DNA of 7,866 bases, from contig JAGBFE010000130.1 in the NCBI GenBank assembly GCA_018109965.1, positions 1 to 7,866 on the forward strand. Reading direction: 5' to 3'. Every line of letters begins with the position of its first letter. Positions within the stretch are counted from its first letter, which is position 1. Source of the stretch: Oscillospiraceae bacterium. Lineage in GTDB: Bacteria; Bacillota_A; Clostridia; Oscillospirales; Ruminococcaceae. This document shows positions 1 to 6,599 of this stretch, one piece after another. The translations under genes were made by a program, and so were the position numbers. The notes beneath the pieces were generated by a model that had not been told where the DNA came from, did not search any database, and saw only the letters and a program-made list of their open reading frames with translations.

Positions 1-1038
1 ATATTCATTTTCAAGCATCAGCTTTCTCACACTGGAAGAATGAAAACGCAGGTCAATTACATCAACCTGTTCAAAATCATCTGTAAGGAATGGTACAAAG
101 CAGTTTGCATAGCTGTCCTTGATTACAAGAATTTTACCTTCGCCATCACCTTTAATGGTGCTGAAACCGTTGTTGCCCTGCAAAAACATTGCGTATTTGT
201 CGCGGACTTCAAGTTTTGAATAATCATAAATAGGGGACACAGTGCCCATAATTTCGATTTCGCTGTCATTTTCAATGTAGGTCATAACATCGGGTTTTAC
301 ATTAAAGTTTTTGGATTTTGAATAGTGTGTACCCAAAAAGTTTTCAACCTCCACAAATGTGAACTCATCAGTACTGCGTGGGGCCAAACCGTTTGAAGTC
401 ATAAAATCAGCATATGCATAATATGCACCAAGACTTGTCCAGTGGTGGTCGGTTCTGTAATAGATGTATTCATCACTGTGAGCTTTGAGCACATCAGTAA
501 CATCCAGCAGGTTTTCATCACCAACAAGATTTTTCAGCTGATTTATAACAACGGATGCATCATTTACAGGAGAACCGGGTTTAACTTTGTCGGTCATAAC
601 AGAAGGAGCAGTTGGTACCAGCATAACGTCTATGTCGAATTCGGGATTGTTTGCAACAAACGCACCTATTGCATTTACGTTTTTGTCACGCTGTGCTGTA
701 TCAGCAGCAAGTACCTTGGTGAACAGATAACCGTCTTCACCATATACAATGCCGTTGTTTTCACCTTTGCCGAGTACAGATTCGCTTATGCTTTTAAGGC
801 TTATCCAGCTGTTTCGCACAATAAAATGGTCTTCGGTGAAATCTTCGATTTTAGGTGTGTATTCATTGTTGATGAGTGCTTTAAGACTGAAAGCAGGGAA
901 TTTTGCAAGGTCTCTGTTTTCAAGTTCTGATGTTTCATACTGAGGAGAAAACAGGTCTGCAATGCTGAGTGCATACAAAAATACCGCAAAAAAGATTATA
1001 AGCGGGTATTTTTTTAAATTTTTAAATAAGTTTTTCAT
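1..1038 (-). CDS. DHHW-family protein (AlgJ/AlgX-like), 3' end cut by window
   Basis: Partial gene: 346 codons read without a stop from an ATG at 1038 to the left window edge. A ribosome binding site GGGAGGT (1053-1047) lies 8 bases before the ATG. Seen: a short basic N-terminus, then one membrane segment at about residues 13-27, which predicts a membrane-anchored protein with an outside domain. An ENRxLxxxP stretch follows at residues 40-48. The family signature D197-H198-H199-W200 comes next, then a KDSYAN motif with Ser309 as the candidate nucleophile. Known: DHHW proteins and AlgJ/AlgX have an SGNH-hydrolase-like fold in which the DxH/DHH residues and the late serine form the catalytic triad of an O-acetyltransferase. 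Inference: it receives acyl groups from the MBOAT protein encoded 16 bases upstream and places them on an exported glycan. The substrate is unknown. No frameshift is visible. The C-terminus is missing only because the window ends. Confidence 0.88.
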   Translation of the reverse strand, partial: MKNLFKNLKKYPLIIFFAVFLYALSIADLFSPQYETSELENRDLAKFPAFSLKALINNEYTPKIEDFTEDHFIVRNSWISLKSISESVLGKGENNGIVYGEDGYLFTKVLAADTAQRDKNVNAIGAFVANNPEFDIDVMLVPTAPSVMTDKVKPGSPVNDASVVINQLKNLVGDENLLDVTDVLKAHSDEYIYYRTDHHWTSLGAYYAYADFMTSNGLAPRSTDEFTFVEVENFLGTHYSKSKNFNVKPDVMTYIENDSEIEIMGTVSPIYDYSKLEVRDKYAMFLQGNNGFSTIKGDGEGKILVIKDSYANCFVPFLTDDFEQVDVIDLRFHSSSVRKLMLENEY

Positions 1039-1054
1039 TTAAAATTACCTCCCG

Positions 1055-2434
1055 CTAAAATCTGAAATAGATAAATGGATTGTAGGTTGAATCCACAAGA
1101 TAAGCGATTGACAAAAGCATAATAACTGTAAGCAATGGAATCATTACAAAGTTGTTATCCTTGAATTTGTCATAAAACTTGGTTGTAAGCGGTGTGGAAC
1201 ACAGAATACCTATAACAATGGAAACAATATAGCTGCCAAAGTAATAGCCAAATCTGGCATCAGGTGTAAAGCTGAACAGTGTGATAATAAAGTTGCCAAG
1301 TGTAGGCAGGTCTGTGATATAGAAGATTGCCCAGCCGATTAAGAAACCAAGAATAGTGTACACCCTTGCAAAAATCGGATGTTTCTGCAAAAATTTAAGC
1401 AAAAATACTTTTTCAACAGCAAGGAGCATAAAATAATACAAGCCCCAAAGCATAAAGTTCCAGTCTGCACCGTGCCAGAACCCTGTGAGAAACCACACAA
1501 CAAGCATGTTGAGAATCTGTCTTTTAAGACCTTTTCTGTTGCCACCAAGAGGAATATATACATATTCCCTGAACCATCCGCTCAAGGTCATATGCCAGCG
1601 GCGCCAGAATTCCGTAATGCTTTTGGAAATATATGGCAGATTGAAGTTCTGTGGGAAATCAAATCCAAGCATTTTGCCAAGGCCTATAGCCATAAGGGAA
1701 TAACCCGAAAAGTCAAAGTAAATCTGCAGTGCATAGGCGACAATACCAAGCCAGGCAAGCGGTGTGCCGACAGCAAAACCCATTGTTTCAATGTCAGTCC
1801 ACAAAGCACCAACATTGTTTGCAATGAGCACCTTTTTGCCCACACCAAGAATAAACCATCTTATGCCTTCGTTTATGTCGTCAAGTGTGATTCTGCCCTC
1901 ATATGTGTTGAGTTTTTCGTTGATATCTGTGTATTTAACAATAGGGCCTGCAATAAGCTGCGGAAACATTGTAACAAAGGCAGAAAAGTTGATGATGTTT
2001 TTTTCTGCGGCAACCTTGCCTCTGTAAACATCAATTGTATAGCTCATTGTCTGGAAGGTATAAAAACTTATACCCAAAGGCAGAGTTATATGCAAAAGCG
2101 GAATATTTGTTCCAAAGAAATTGTTGATATTTGCAATAAAGAAATCGGTGTATTTAAAGAACAGCAGCATACCAAGATTAAATACCATTGAGCAGGCGAG
2201 GCATATCTTTTTTATTTTCTGATTGTCACGGTTTCTTTCAATTGTTCTGGAAGCGAAAAAGTCAACAACTGTACTTGCTATCATAATAGGAAAGTACTTA
2301 ACTTCACCCCAGGAATAAAATATCAGGCTGGCAATAGTGATAATACCGTTTTTGTATTTGTAGGGCACAATGTAATATATAAGTAAAACCACAGGTAAAA
2401 ACCTGAACAGGAAAAATATATTACTGAAAATCAA
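1055..2434 (-). CDS. MBOAT-family membrane O-acyltransferase (AlgI/DltB-like)
   Basis: A 459-residue protein with many hydrophobic segments across its whole length, the usual size for AlgI-type MBOAT proteins. Seen: the core WRRWHMTLSGWFREY stretch at about residues 277-291, followed by YIPLGGNRKG, and the motif TGFWHGADW with the presumed catalytic His321. These are the hallmarks of AlgI/PatA-like enzymes. Known: such proteins carry an acetyl group from the cytoplasm through the membrane for O-acetylation of exported polysaccharide or wall polymers, working with an SGNH/DHHW partner. The start is TTG at 2434, chosen because GGAGG (2447-2443) lies 8 bases ahead and the N-terminus then matches the family. 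The DHHW gene follows after 16 bases, so the two are almost certainly co-transcribed. An intrinsic terminator lies just upstream, between this gene and the DUF4358 gene. The substrate cannot be read from the window because no polymer-synthesis genes are present. Confidence 0.95.
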   Translation of the reverse strand: MIFSNIFFLFRFLPVVLLIYYIVPYKYKNGIITIASLIFYSWGEVKYFPIMIASTVVDFFASRTIERNRDNQKIKKICLACSMVFNLGMLLFFKYTDFFIANINNFFGTNIPLLHITLPLGISFYTFQTMSYTIDVYRGKVAAEKNIINFSAFVTMFPQLIAGPIVKYTDINEKLNTYEGRITLDDINEGIRWFILGVGKKVLIANNVGALWTDIETMGFAVGTPLAWLGIVAYALQIYFDFSGYSLMAIGLGKMLGFDFPQNFNLPYISKSITEFWRRWHMTLSGWFREYVYIPLGGNRKGLKRQILNMLVVWFLTGFWHGADWNFMLWGLYYFMLLAVEKVFLLKFLQKHPIFARVYTILGFLIGWAIFYITDLPTLGNFIITLFSFTPDARFGYYFGSYIVSIVIGILCSTPLTTKFYDKFKDNNFVMIPLLTVIMLLSIAYLVDSTYNPFIYFRF

Positions 2435-2442
2435 AATCTGGT

Positions 2443-2447
2443 CCTCC
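2443..2447 (-). promoter_or_regulatory. Ribosome binding site fixing the TTG start of the MBOAT gene
   Basis: GGAGG on the minus strand, 8 bases before TTG at 2434. No ATG lies at a suitable distance in frame, so the TTG is the best-supported start. Confidence 0.75.
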
Positions 2448-2462
2448 GGATTTATAAACTAC

Positions 2463-2498
2463 AAAAAAGTCGGAGTCGCTTATAACTCCGACTTTTTA
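2463..2498 (-). terminator. Intrinsic terminator after the DUF4358 lipoprotein gene
   Basis: A perfect 9-bp inverted repeat, AGTCGGAGT (2468-2476) with ACTCCGACT (2485-2493), closes an 8-base loop. On the minus strand it is followed by a run of six T residues (2468-2463, the first of which closes the stem). It begins about 20 bases after the lipoprotein stop codon. T residues also flank the other side, so it could work both ways. The MBOAT start is only about 30 bases further on. Confidence 0.82.
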
Positions 2499-2513
2499 TT
2501 TATTCACATTGGA

Positions 2514-3017
2514 TTATTTGAATGCTTCATCAATTGCAGCATCAACAGGTACGTAAGCTGCGTCAACGCCTTCGTCTTCAACAACTATTGCGTCACCAAG
2601 GATAGCAAGTACAACGTAGTTGCCTTTTACAACAATTCTGCCTGCTTTTGCTTTTTCGTACTGTGGTGCAAGATAAAGTTCAAACTGTGCAGCAACATTG
2701 TCTCTGTATGCTTCCAAAGCTGTTTTTACAACATCAACTTTGCCTTCAGCTGCTTCAATTACGATAAGGCGGTCAGCGGAAACGTTTGCCATGCTGTATT
2801 TGCCTGCCCAGCTTGCCATATCTTCTGCATTGATGCCAACCATCATTGTGAGTTCTTCTTCAGTGAGGTCGCCTGCCATTGCAACAGGAACAGCTTCGTT
2901 GATTTTTGTAACGATTTCGTTTACATCATAGGAAGCTTCTGTTTCTTTGCCACCGCAAGCTGTGAAGAGAGATACGGAAAGGGCAAGAGCCATAATAATT
3001 GATAATACTTTTTTCAT
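2514..3017 (-). CDS. DUF4358-type lipoprotein of unknown function
   Basis: A 167-residue predicted lipoprotein. Seen: MKK followed by a hydrophobic stretch, then a lipobox-like LFTAC with Cys21 as the lipidation site. The residue at position -3 is Phe rather than the usual Leu. The mature part has a helical region (about 31-75), then ADRLIVIEAAEGKVDVVKTALE at about 81-102 (listed here in two pieces: ADRLIVIEAA then EGKVDVVKTALE), a QFELYLAPQYEKAK segment and VVKGNYVVLAIL at about 129-140. This order fits DUF4358, a family of small Clostridia lipoproteins with no assigned function, and the length is normal for it. The ribosome binding site AGGAG (3035-3031) sits 13 bases before the ATG, a rather long gap. 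A likely promoter lies at 3100-3073. The gene is 110 bases downstream of the FMN-binding lipoprotein and ahead of the MBOAT-DHHW pair, which suggests but does not prove a link with surface-polymer modification. Confidence 0.85.
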   Translation of the reverse strand: MKKVLSIIMALALSVSLFTACGGKETEASYDVNEIVTKINEAVPVAMAGDLTEEELTMMVGINAEDMASWAGKYSMANVSADRLIVIEAAEGKVDVVKTALEAYRDNVAAQFELYLAPQYEKAKAGRIVVKGNYVVLAILGDAIVVEDEGVDAAYVPVDAAIDEAFK

Positions 3018-3072
3018 CTTTTAACTTTTACTCCTAAAATTAAATTTAAAGTTAGCTTTCTTAAGCATTATT

Positions 3073-3100
3073 ATGATATCACAATAAATTACTTAGTCAA
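3073..3100 (-). promoter_or_regulatory. Likely sigma-A promoter for the DUF4358 gene
   Basis: Minus strand: TTGACT (3100-3095), a 16-base spacer, then TATCAT (3078-3073). Five of six bases match the consensus in each box. The expected transcript start is near 3066, giving a leader of about 50 bases. Confidence 0.55.
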
Positions 3101-3127
3101 TCAATTTGTAAAATTTTCACATGCTTT

Positions 3128-3592
3128 TTACTTTTTAACCACAAATTCGTCAACCAACACCAATGTTGTGTCACCGCTCTGCACGTTAGGAACAATGCTT
3201 GTAAGCAAAGTTTTAAAGCTGCCTGTGGACTGTGTTGCGCCTGCAACAACGTCTACTGCACTGATTTTGCCGCTTTCAAGGAACTGATTGATAAGGTCAG
3301 AATTATATTTTGCAGGATATGTACCTACAATTGGTTCCATTTCGTTTTTGTAACTTTCGCTTTCACTTTTAAGGGAACCGTCTTCCATATTCACAGAGTC
3401 AAAAACCAAAGATTCTATTTCACCGTCTGTAACAGTGATTTCAATATAGTCTTTCCAGCCGTACACGTCAAAATCCTTGTACTCTGCACGGTATGTGCCG
3501 TCTTTGAGATTTGTAAAAGAATCGCTGGAACATGCAGTCAGTGTCATAATGCACATTGCACACACAGCAATCAGTTTTATAAATTTTTTCAT
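3128..3592 (-). CDS. FMN-binding domain lipoprotein, probably flavinylated
   Basis: A 154-residue lipoprotein. The start at 3592 is chosen over an in-frame ATG at 3652 because MKK plus a hydrophobic stretch and the lipobox LTAC (Cys21) then form a proper signal peptide. AAGGA (3608-3604) also lies 11 bases upstream. Seen: LKDGTYRAEY at about 29-38 opens the domain, YNSDLINQFLESGKI follows at about 96-110, and D114-V-V-A-G-A-T120-Q-S-T comes near the end. Known: this is the layout of the FMN_bind domain found in RnfG, NqrC and PplA, where ApbE links FMN to the threonine of a Dxx(S/T)GAT motif. Here Ala replaces the first S/T, and Thr120 is the expected attachment site. Inference: an outer-face electron carrier. 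No apbE is present in the window. A perfect-consensus promoter precedes it, and the gene is divergent from the Gx transporter. Confidence 0.87.
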   Translation of the reverse strand: MKKFIKLIAVCAMCIMTLTACSSDSFTNLKDGTYRAEYKDFDVYGWKDYIEITVTDGEIESLVFDSVNMEDGSLKSESESYKNEMEPIVGTYPAKYNSDLINQFLESGKISAVDVVAGATQSTGSFKTLLTSIVPNVQSGDTTLVLVDEFVVKK

Positions 3593-3603
3593 AAAATATA
3601 ACA

Positions 3604-3608
3604 TCCTT
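3604..3608 (-). promoter_or_regulatory. Ribosome binding site fixing the FMN-lipoprotein start
   Basis: AAGGA on the minus strand, 11 bases before the ATG at 3592. The in-frame upstream ATG at 3604 overlaps this site, and the one at 3652 has no ribosome binding site in front. Confidence 0.65.
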
Positions 3609-3637
3609 ATTGTATTTGTCTGAAGAAAATCTTCAAA

Positions 3638-3660
3638 AAAGTCTTTACCCAATAGACTTT
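3638..3660 (-). promoter_or_regulatory. Hairpin with T run in the FMN-lipoprotein leader
   Basis: On the minus strand AAAGTCT (3660-3654) pairs with AGACTTT (3644-3638) across a 9-base loop. The T run continues to six T residues. The stem has only two G-C pairs, so as a terminator or attenuator it would be weak. It lies between the predicted transcript start (near 3687) and the ribosome binding site. Confidence 0.35.
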
Positions 3661-3693
3661 AAAATGTATCATGACATAATTAGATACGTTATC

Positions 3694-3722
3694 ATTATAT
3701 AAAACAGGGGATGATTTGTCAA
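3694..3722 (-). promoter_or_regulatory. Consensus sigma-A promoter for the FMN-binding lipoprotein
   Basis: Minus strand: TTGACA (3722-3717), exactly 17 bases of spacer, then TATAAT (3699-3694). Both boxes match the housekeeping consensus at all six positions. The transcript would start near 3687, leaving about 95 bases of leader. Expression should be strong unless repressed. Confidence 0.85.
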
Positions 3723-3731
3723 ACAAAGGCG

Positions 3732-3747
3732 AAATTGTTAACAATTT
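3732..3747. repeat. 16-bp perfect palindrome, candidate operator
   Basis: AAATTGTTAACAATTT reads identically on both strands. It sits just upstream of the -35 box of the lipoprotein promoter and about 40 bases upstream of the -35 box of the opposite promoter, a place where a dimeric regulator could act on either. The factor is unknown. Confidence 0.5.
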
Positions 3748-3748
3748 G

Positions 3749-3772
3749 TTTACATATTATTATATATGTAAA
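3749..3772. repeat. Inverted repeat TTTACATAT-N6-ATATGTAAA, candidate operator
   Basis: Nine-base perfect arms (3749-3757 and 3764-3772) around a 6-base spacer. It begins one base after the neighbouring palindrome and ends 15 bases before the -35 box of the plus-strand promoter. The AT-rich composition makes chance pairing easier, so this is moderate evidence only. Confidence 0.45.
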
Positions 3773-3787
3773 AATATATTTATTCTA

Positions 3788-3816
3788 TTGACATTATCCT
3801 GTTAACCTTTTAAAAT
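3788..3816 (+). promoter_or_regulatory. Likely sigma-A promoter for the Gx transporter (and perhaps groESL)
   Basis: TTGACA (3788-3793), a 17-base spacer, then TAAAAT (3811-3816): a perfect -35 box and five of six at -10. The transcript would start near 3823, giving a leader of about 115 bases before the ATG at 3938. Confidence 0.78.
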
Positions 3817-3924
3817 ATAATAATGCGAAAATATGTGCTATTATTGTGAAAAAACAAATTATCACGGATATGCCACAATTTTTTTACAAAGTTTACACTG
3901 CAAAAGGTGTAATATAATCTGCAG

Positions 3925-3930
3925 AAAGGA
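3925..3930 (+). promoter_or_regulatory. Ribosome binding site fixing the Gx transporter start
   Basis: AAAGGA lies 7 bases before ATG at 3938. An in-frame ATG at 3932 is only one base away from it and so is too close to be used. Confidence 0.7.
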
Positions 3931-3937
3931 AATGATT

Positions 3938-4441
3938 ATGTCAAGGAACAAAACCAAAAGAATGACAACAATAGCAATGCTGTTTGCACTTGCAATTGTT
4001 CTGTCTTTTGTCGAAAGCCTTATAGCACCTATGTTTGCACTGCCGCCGGGGATAAAACTTGGGCTGGGCAACATTGTTGTTATGTACTGTATGGTTTATC
4101 TTGGGTTTTCAAGTGCTGTGCAGATTTCGGCACTTAAAGGCTTCTTTTCCTTTCTTACAAGAGGCTTTACAGCCGGTGTGCTCAGTTTTACAGGCGGTAT
4201 GTTTTCTGTTATCATTATGTTTTTGCTGCGCAAAGCGTTTGGTGATAAGATAAACTACTACACTTTATCTGTTTTCGGCGCACTTTTTCACAACATCGGT
4301 CAGCTTACAGCATTTTCACTGATGTTCCAGAACGCTGCTCCGCTGGCTTATCTGCCGGTACTCACAGTTTCAGCGGTTGTTATGGGTCTTGTTACAGGTG
4401 CAACCTTAAAGGTTGTTATCCCTGCTCTCAAAAGACTTTGA
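3938..4441 (+). CDS. Gx transporter family membrane protein (Hpre_diP_synt_I / EetB-like)
   Basis: A 167-residue membrane protein with about five or six hydrophobic segments after a basic N-terminus. Seen: ESLIAPMF near residues 26-33, PPGIKLGLGNIV at about 36-47, TRGFTAGVLSFTGGMFS at about 74-90, and GALFHNIGQL at about 114-123. These are the core conserved stretches of PF07456, long annotated as 'heptaprenyl diphosphate synthase component I' and now often as Gx transporter. Known: members related to EetB occur with FMN-binding proteins in extracellular electron transfer and flavinylation loci. The molecular function is unsettled, and the prenyl-synthase name is probably misleading. The start at 3938 rests on AAAGGA upstream and on the family N-terminus; a reading from 3833 adds an unlikely Cys-rich extension. 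It is divergent from the FMN-binding lipoprotein and lies 34 bases before groES. Confidence 0.85.
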   Translation: MSRNKTKRMTTIAMLFALAIVLSFVESLIAPMFALPPGIKLGLGNIVVMYCMVYLGFSSAVQISALKGFFSFLTRGFTAGVLSFTGGMFSVIIMFLLRKAFGDKINYYTLSVFGALFHNIGQLTAFSLMFQNAAPLAYLPVLTVSAVVMGLVTGATLKVVIPALKRL

Positions 4442-4460
4442 TTTTATAAATTATATTTTT

Positions 4461-4466
4461 AAGGAG
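4461..4466 (+). promoter_or_regulatory. Ribosome binding site fixing the groES start
   Basis: AAGGAG sits 9 bases before ATG at 4476. The longer in-frame reading from 4413 overlaps the Gx transporter gene and has no such site. Confidence 0.8.
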
Positions 4467-4475
4467 ATATATAAA

Positions 4476-4760
4476 ATGACTATTAAACCATTGTTTGACA
4501 AGGTTGTTCTTCAGAAACCTGAAAAGAAAGAAACAACAAAAAGCGGCATCATCCTTGCTGCAGCAGCAAAGGAAGAACCGGAATTTCTCGAAGTTATTGC
4601 GGTTGGTGACGGTGCAGTTGTTGAAGGTGTAAAACAGCCTATGATTGTTAAAGTTGGCGACAAGGTTCTGCTTGGCAAATTTGCAGGCACACAGGTTGAA
4701 ATCGACAAAAAAGAATACACAATTGTATCTCAGGAAGATATTCTTGCAATTGTTGAATAA
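4476..4760 (+). CDS. groES: Co-chaperonin GroES
   Basis: A 94-residue protein, the standard length of the 10-kDa chaperonin. Seen: MTIKPLFDKVVL at the start, a mobile loop at about residues 16-32 with the GroEL-contacting hydrophobic triplet I25-I26-L27, VKVGDKVLLGKFAGTQV at about 58-74, and a closing DILAIV. Role: a seven-membered lid that closes the GroEL folding chamber in the cytoplasm. The loop tail reads ILAAAAKEEP where many homologues have IVLP followed by a charged stretch, a modest variation. groEL follows after 20 bases, so the pair is an operon. Directly upstream is the Gx transporter, 34 bases away. No CIRCE inverted repeat is seen before the gene. Confidence 0.97.
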   Translation: MTIKPLFDKVVLQKPEKKETTKSGIILAAAAKEEPEFLEVIAVGDGAVVEGVKQPMIVKVGDKVLLGKFAGTQVEIDKKEYTIVSQEDILAIVE

Positions 4761-4774
4761 TAAAAGGGAGATAA

Positions 4775-6403
<1,629 letters not shown>

Positions 6404-6416
6404 TTTAATAAGCACA

Positions 6417-6454
6417 CACCCTGCACATATTTGTTCTGTGCAGGGTGATTTTTT
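6417..6454 (+). terminator. Intrinsic terminator of the groESL operon
   Basis: A perfect 11-bp stem, CACCCTGCACA (6417-6427) with TGTGCAGGGTG (6437-6447), a 9-base loop, then six T residues (6449-6454). It lies 13 bases after the groEL stop codon. Confidence 0.93.
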
Positions 6455-6480
6455 AAAATAATTTAACTTTGGTATTAAAA

Positions 6481-6509
6481 TTAACAATTTAGTAACAATT
6501 AAAGATAAT
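6481..6509 (+). promoter_or_regulatory. Likely promoter of the degV gene
   Basis: TTAACA (6481-6486), a 17-base spacer and GATAAT (6504-6509): five of six matches in each box. It lies just after the groESL terminator. The predicted start is near 6516, leaving about 84 bases of leader. An AT-only inverted repeat (6507-6513 with 6518-6524) overlaps the start region and may or may not matter. Confidence 0.55.
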
Positions 6510-6558
6510 AATAGTGATATTATTAAATATACAAATGGTTTTGAAAACTATTTACTAA

Positions 6559-6576
6559 AGTCTGTGAAAACAGATT
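6559..6576 (+). other. Small hairpin with GAAA tetraloop in the degV leader
   Basis: AGTCTGT pairs with ACAGATT (one G-U pair) around GAAA, a stable GNRA-type loop. It ends 8 bases before the GAGAGG ribosome binding site. There is no T run, so it is not a terminator. It may stabilise the 5' end of the message. Confidence 0.35.
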
Positions 6577-6584
6577 GGAGTACT

Positions 6585-6590
6585 GAGAGG
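6585..6590 (+). promoter_or_regulatory. Ribosome binding site fixing the degV start
   Basis: GAGAGG lies 9 bases before ATG at 6600. An in-frame GTG at 6564 would start inside the leader hairpin and lacks a site. Confidence 0.7.
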
Positions 6591-6599
6591 ATTATTGAT

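Larger units (their letters stand above)
3593..3937. other. Divergent intergenic control region
   Basis: These 345 bases between the two oppositely oriented genes hold no plausible gene. They contain a minus-strand promoter (3722-3694), a plus-strand promoter (3788-3816), two inverted repeats between the two -35 boxes, a weak hairpin in the lipoprotein leader, and a leader of roughly 115 bases before the Gx transporter. The region is very AT-rich. Confidence 0.8.

Noticed and set aside
442..930. A 162-codon plus-strand reading near the left end
   Set aside because: It lies antisense to the intact DHHW-family gene and resembles no protein family.
1379..2191. A 270-codon plus-strand reading inside the MBOAT gene
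   Set aside because: Antisense shadow: low-complexity, no ribosome binding site, and the opposite strand holds an intact MBOAT gene with all motifs.
3593..3652. A longer start for the FMN-binding lipoprotein at 3652
   Set aside because: It would bury the signal peptide behind 20 extra residues and has no ribosome binding site.
3679..3700. A Fur-box-like stretch at the lipoprotein promoter
   Set aside because: Only the right half (ATCATTAT) resembles the consensus, and the left half does not.
3717..3733. A CtsR-like heptad repeat (TGTCAAA then AGGCGAA)
   Set aside because: The first heptad is simply the complement of the -35 box, and the second matches poorly.
3892..3918. A second promoter, TTTACA-15-TATAAT, before the Gx transporter
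   Set aside because: The 15-base spacer is short and the transcript would begin at the ribosome binding site, so it is unlikely to serve this gene.
3833..3937. A longer start for the Gx transporter at 3833
   Set aside because: The added Cys-rich residues are not part of the family, and the ribosome binding site at 3925-3930 points to 3938.
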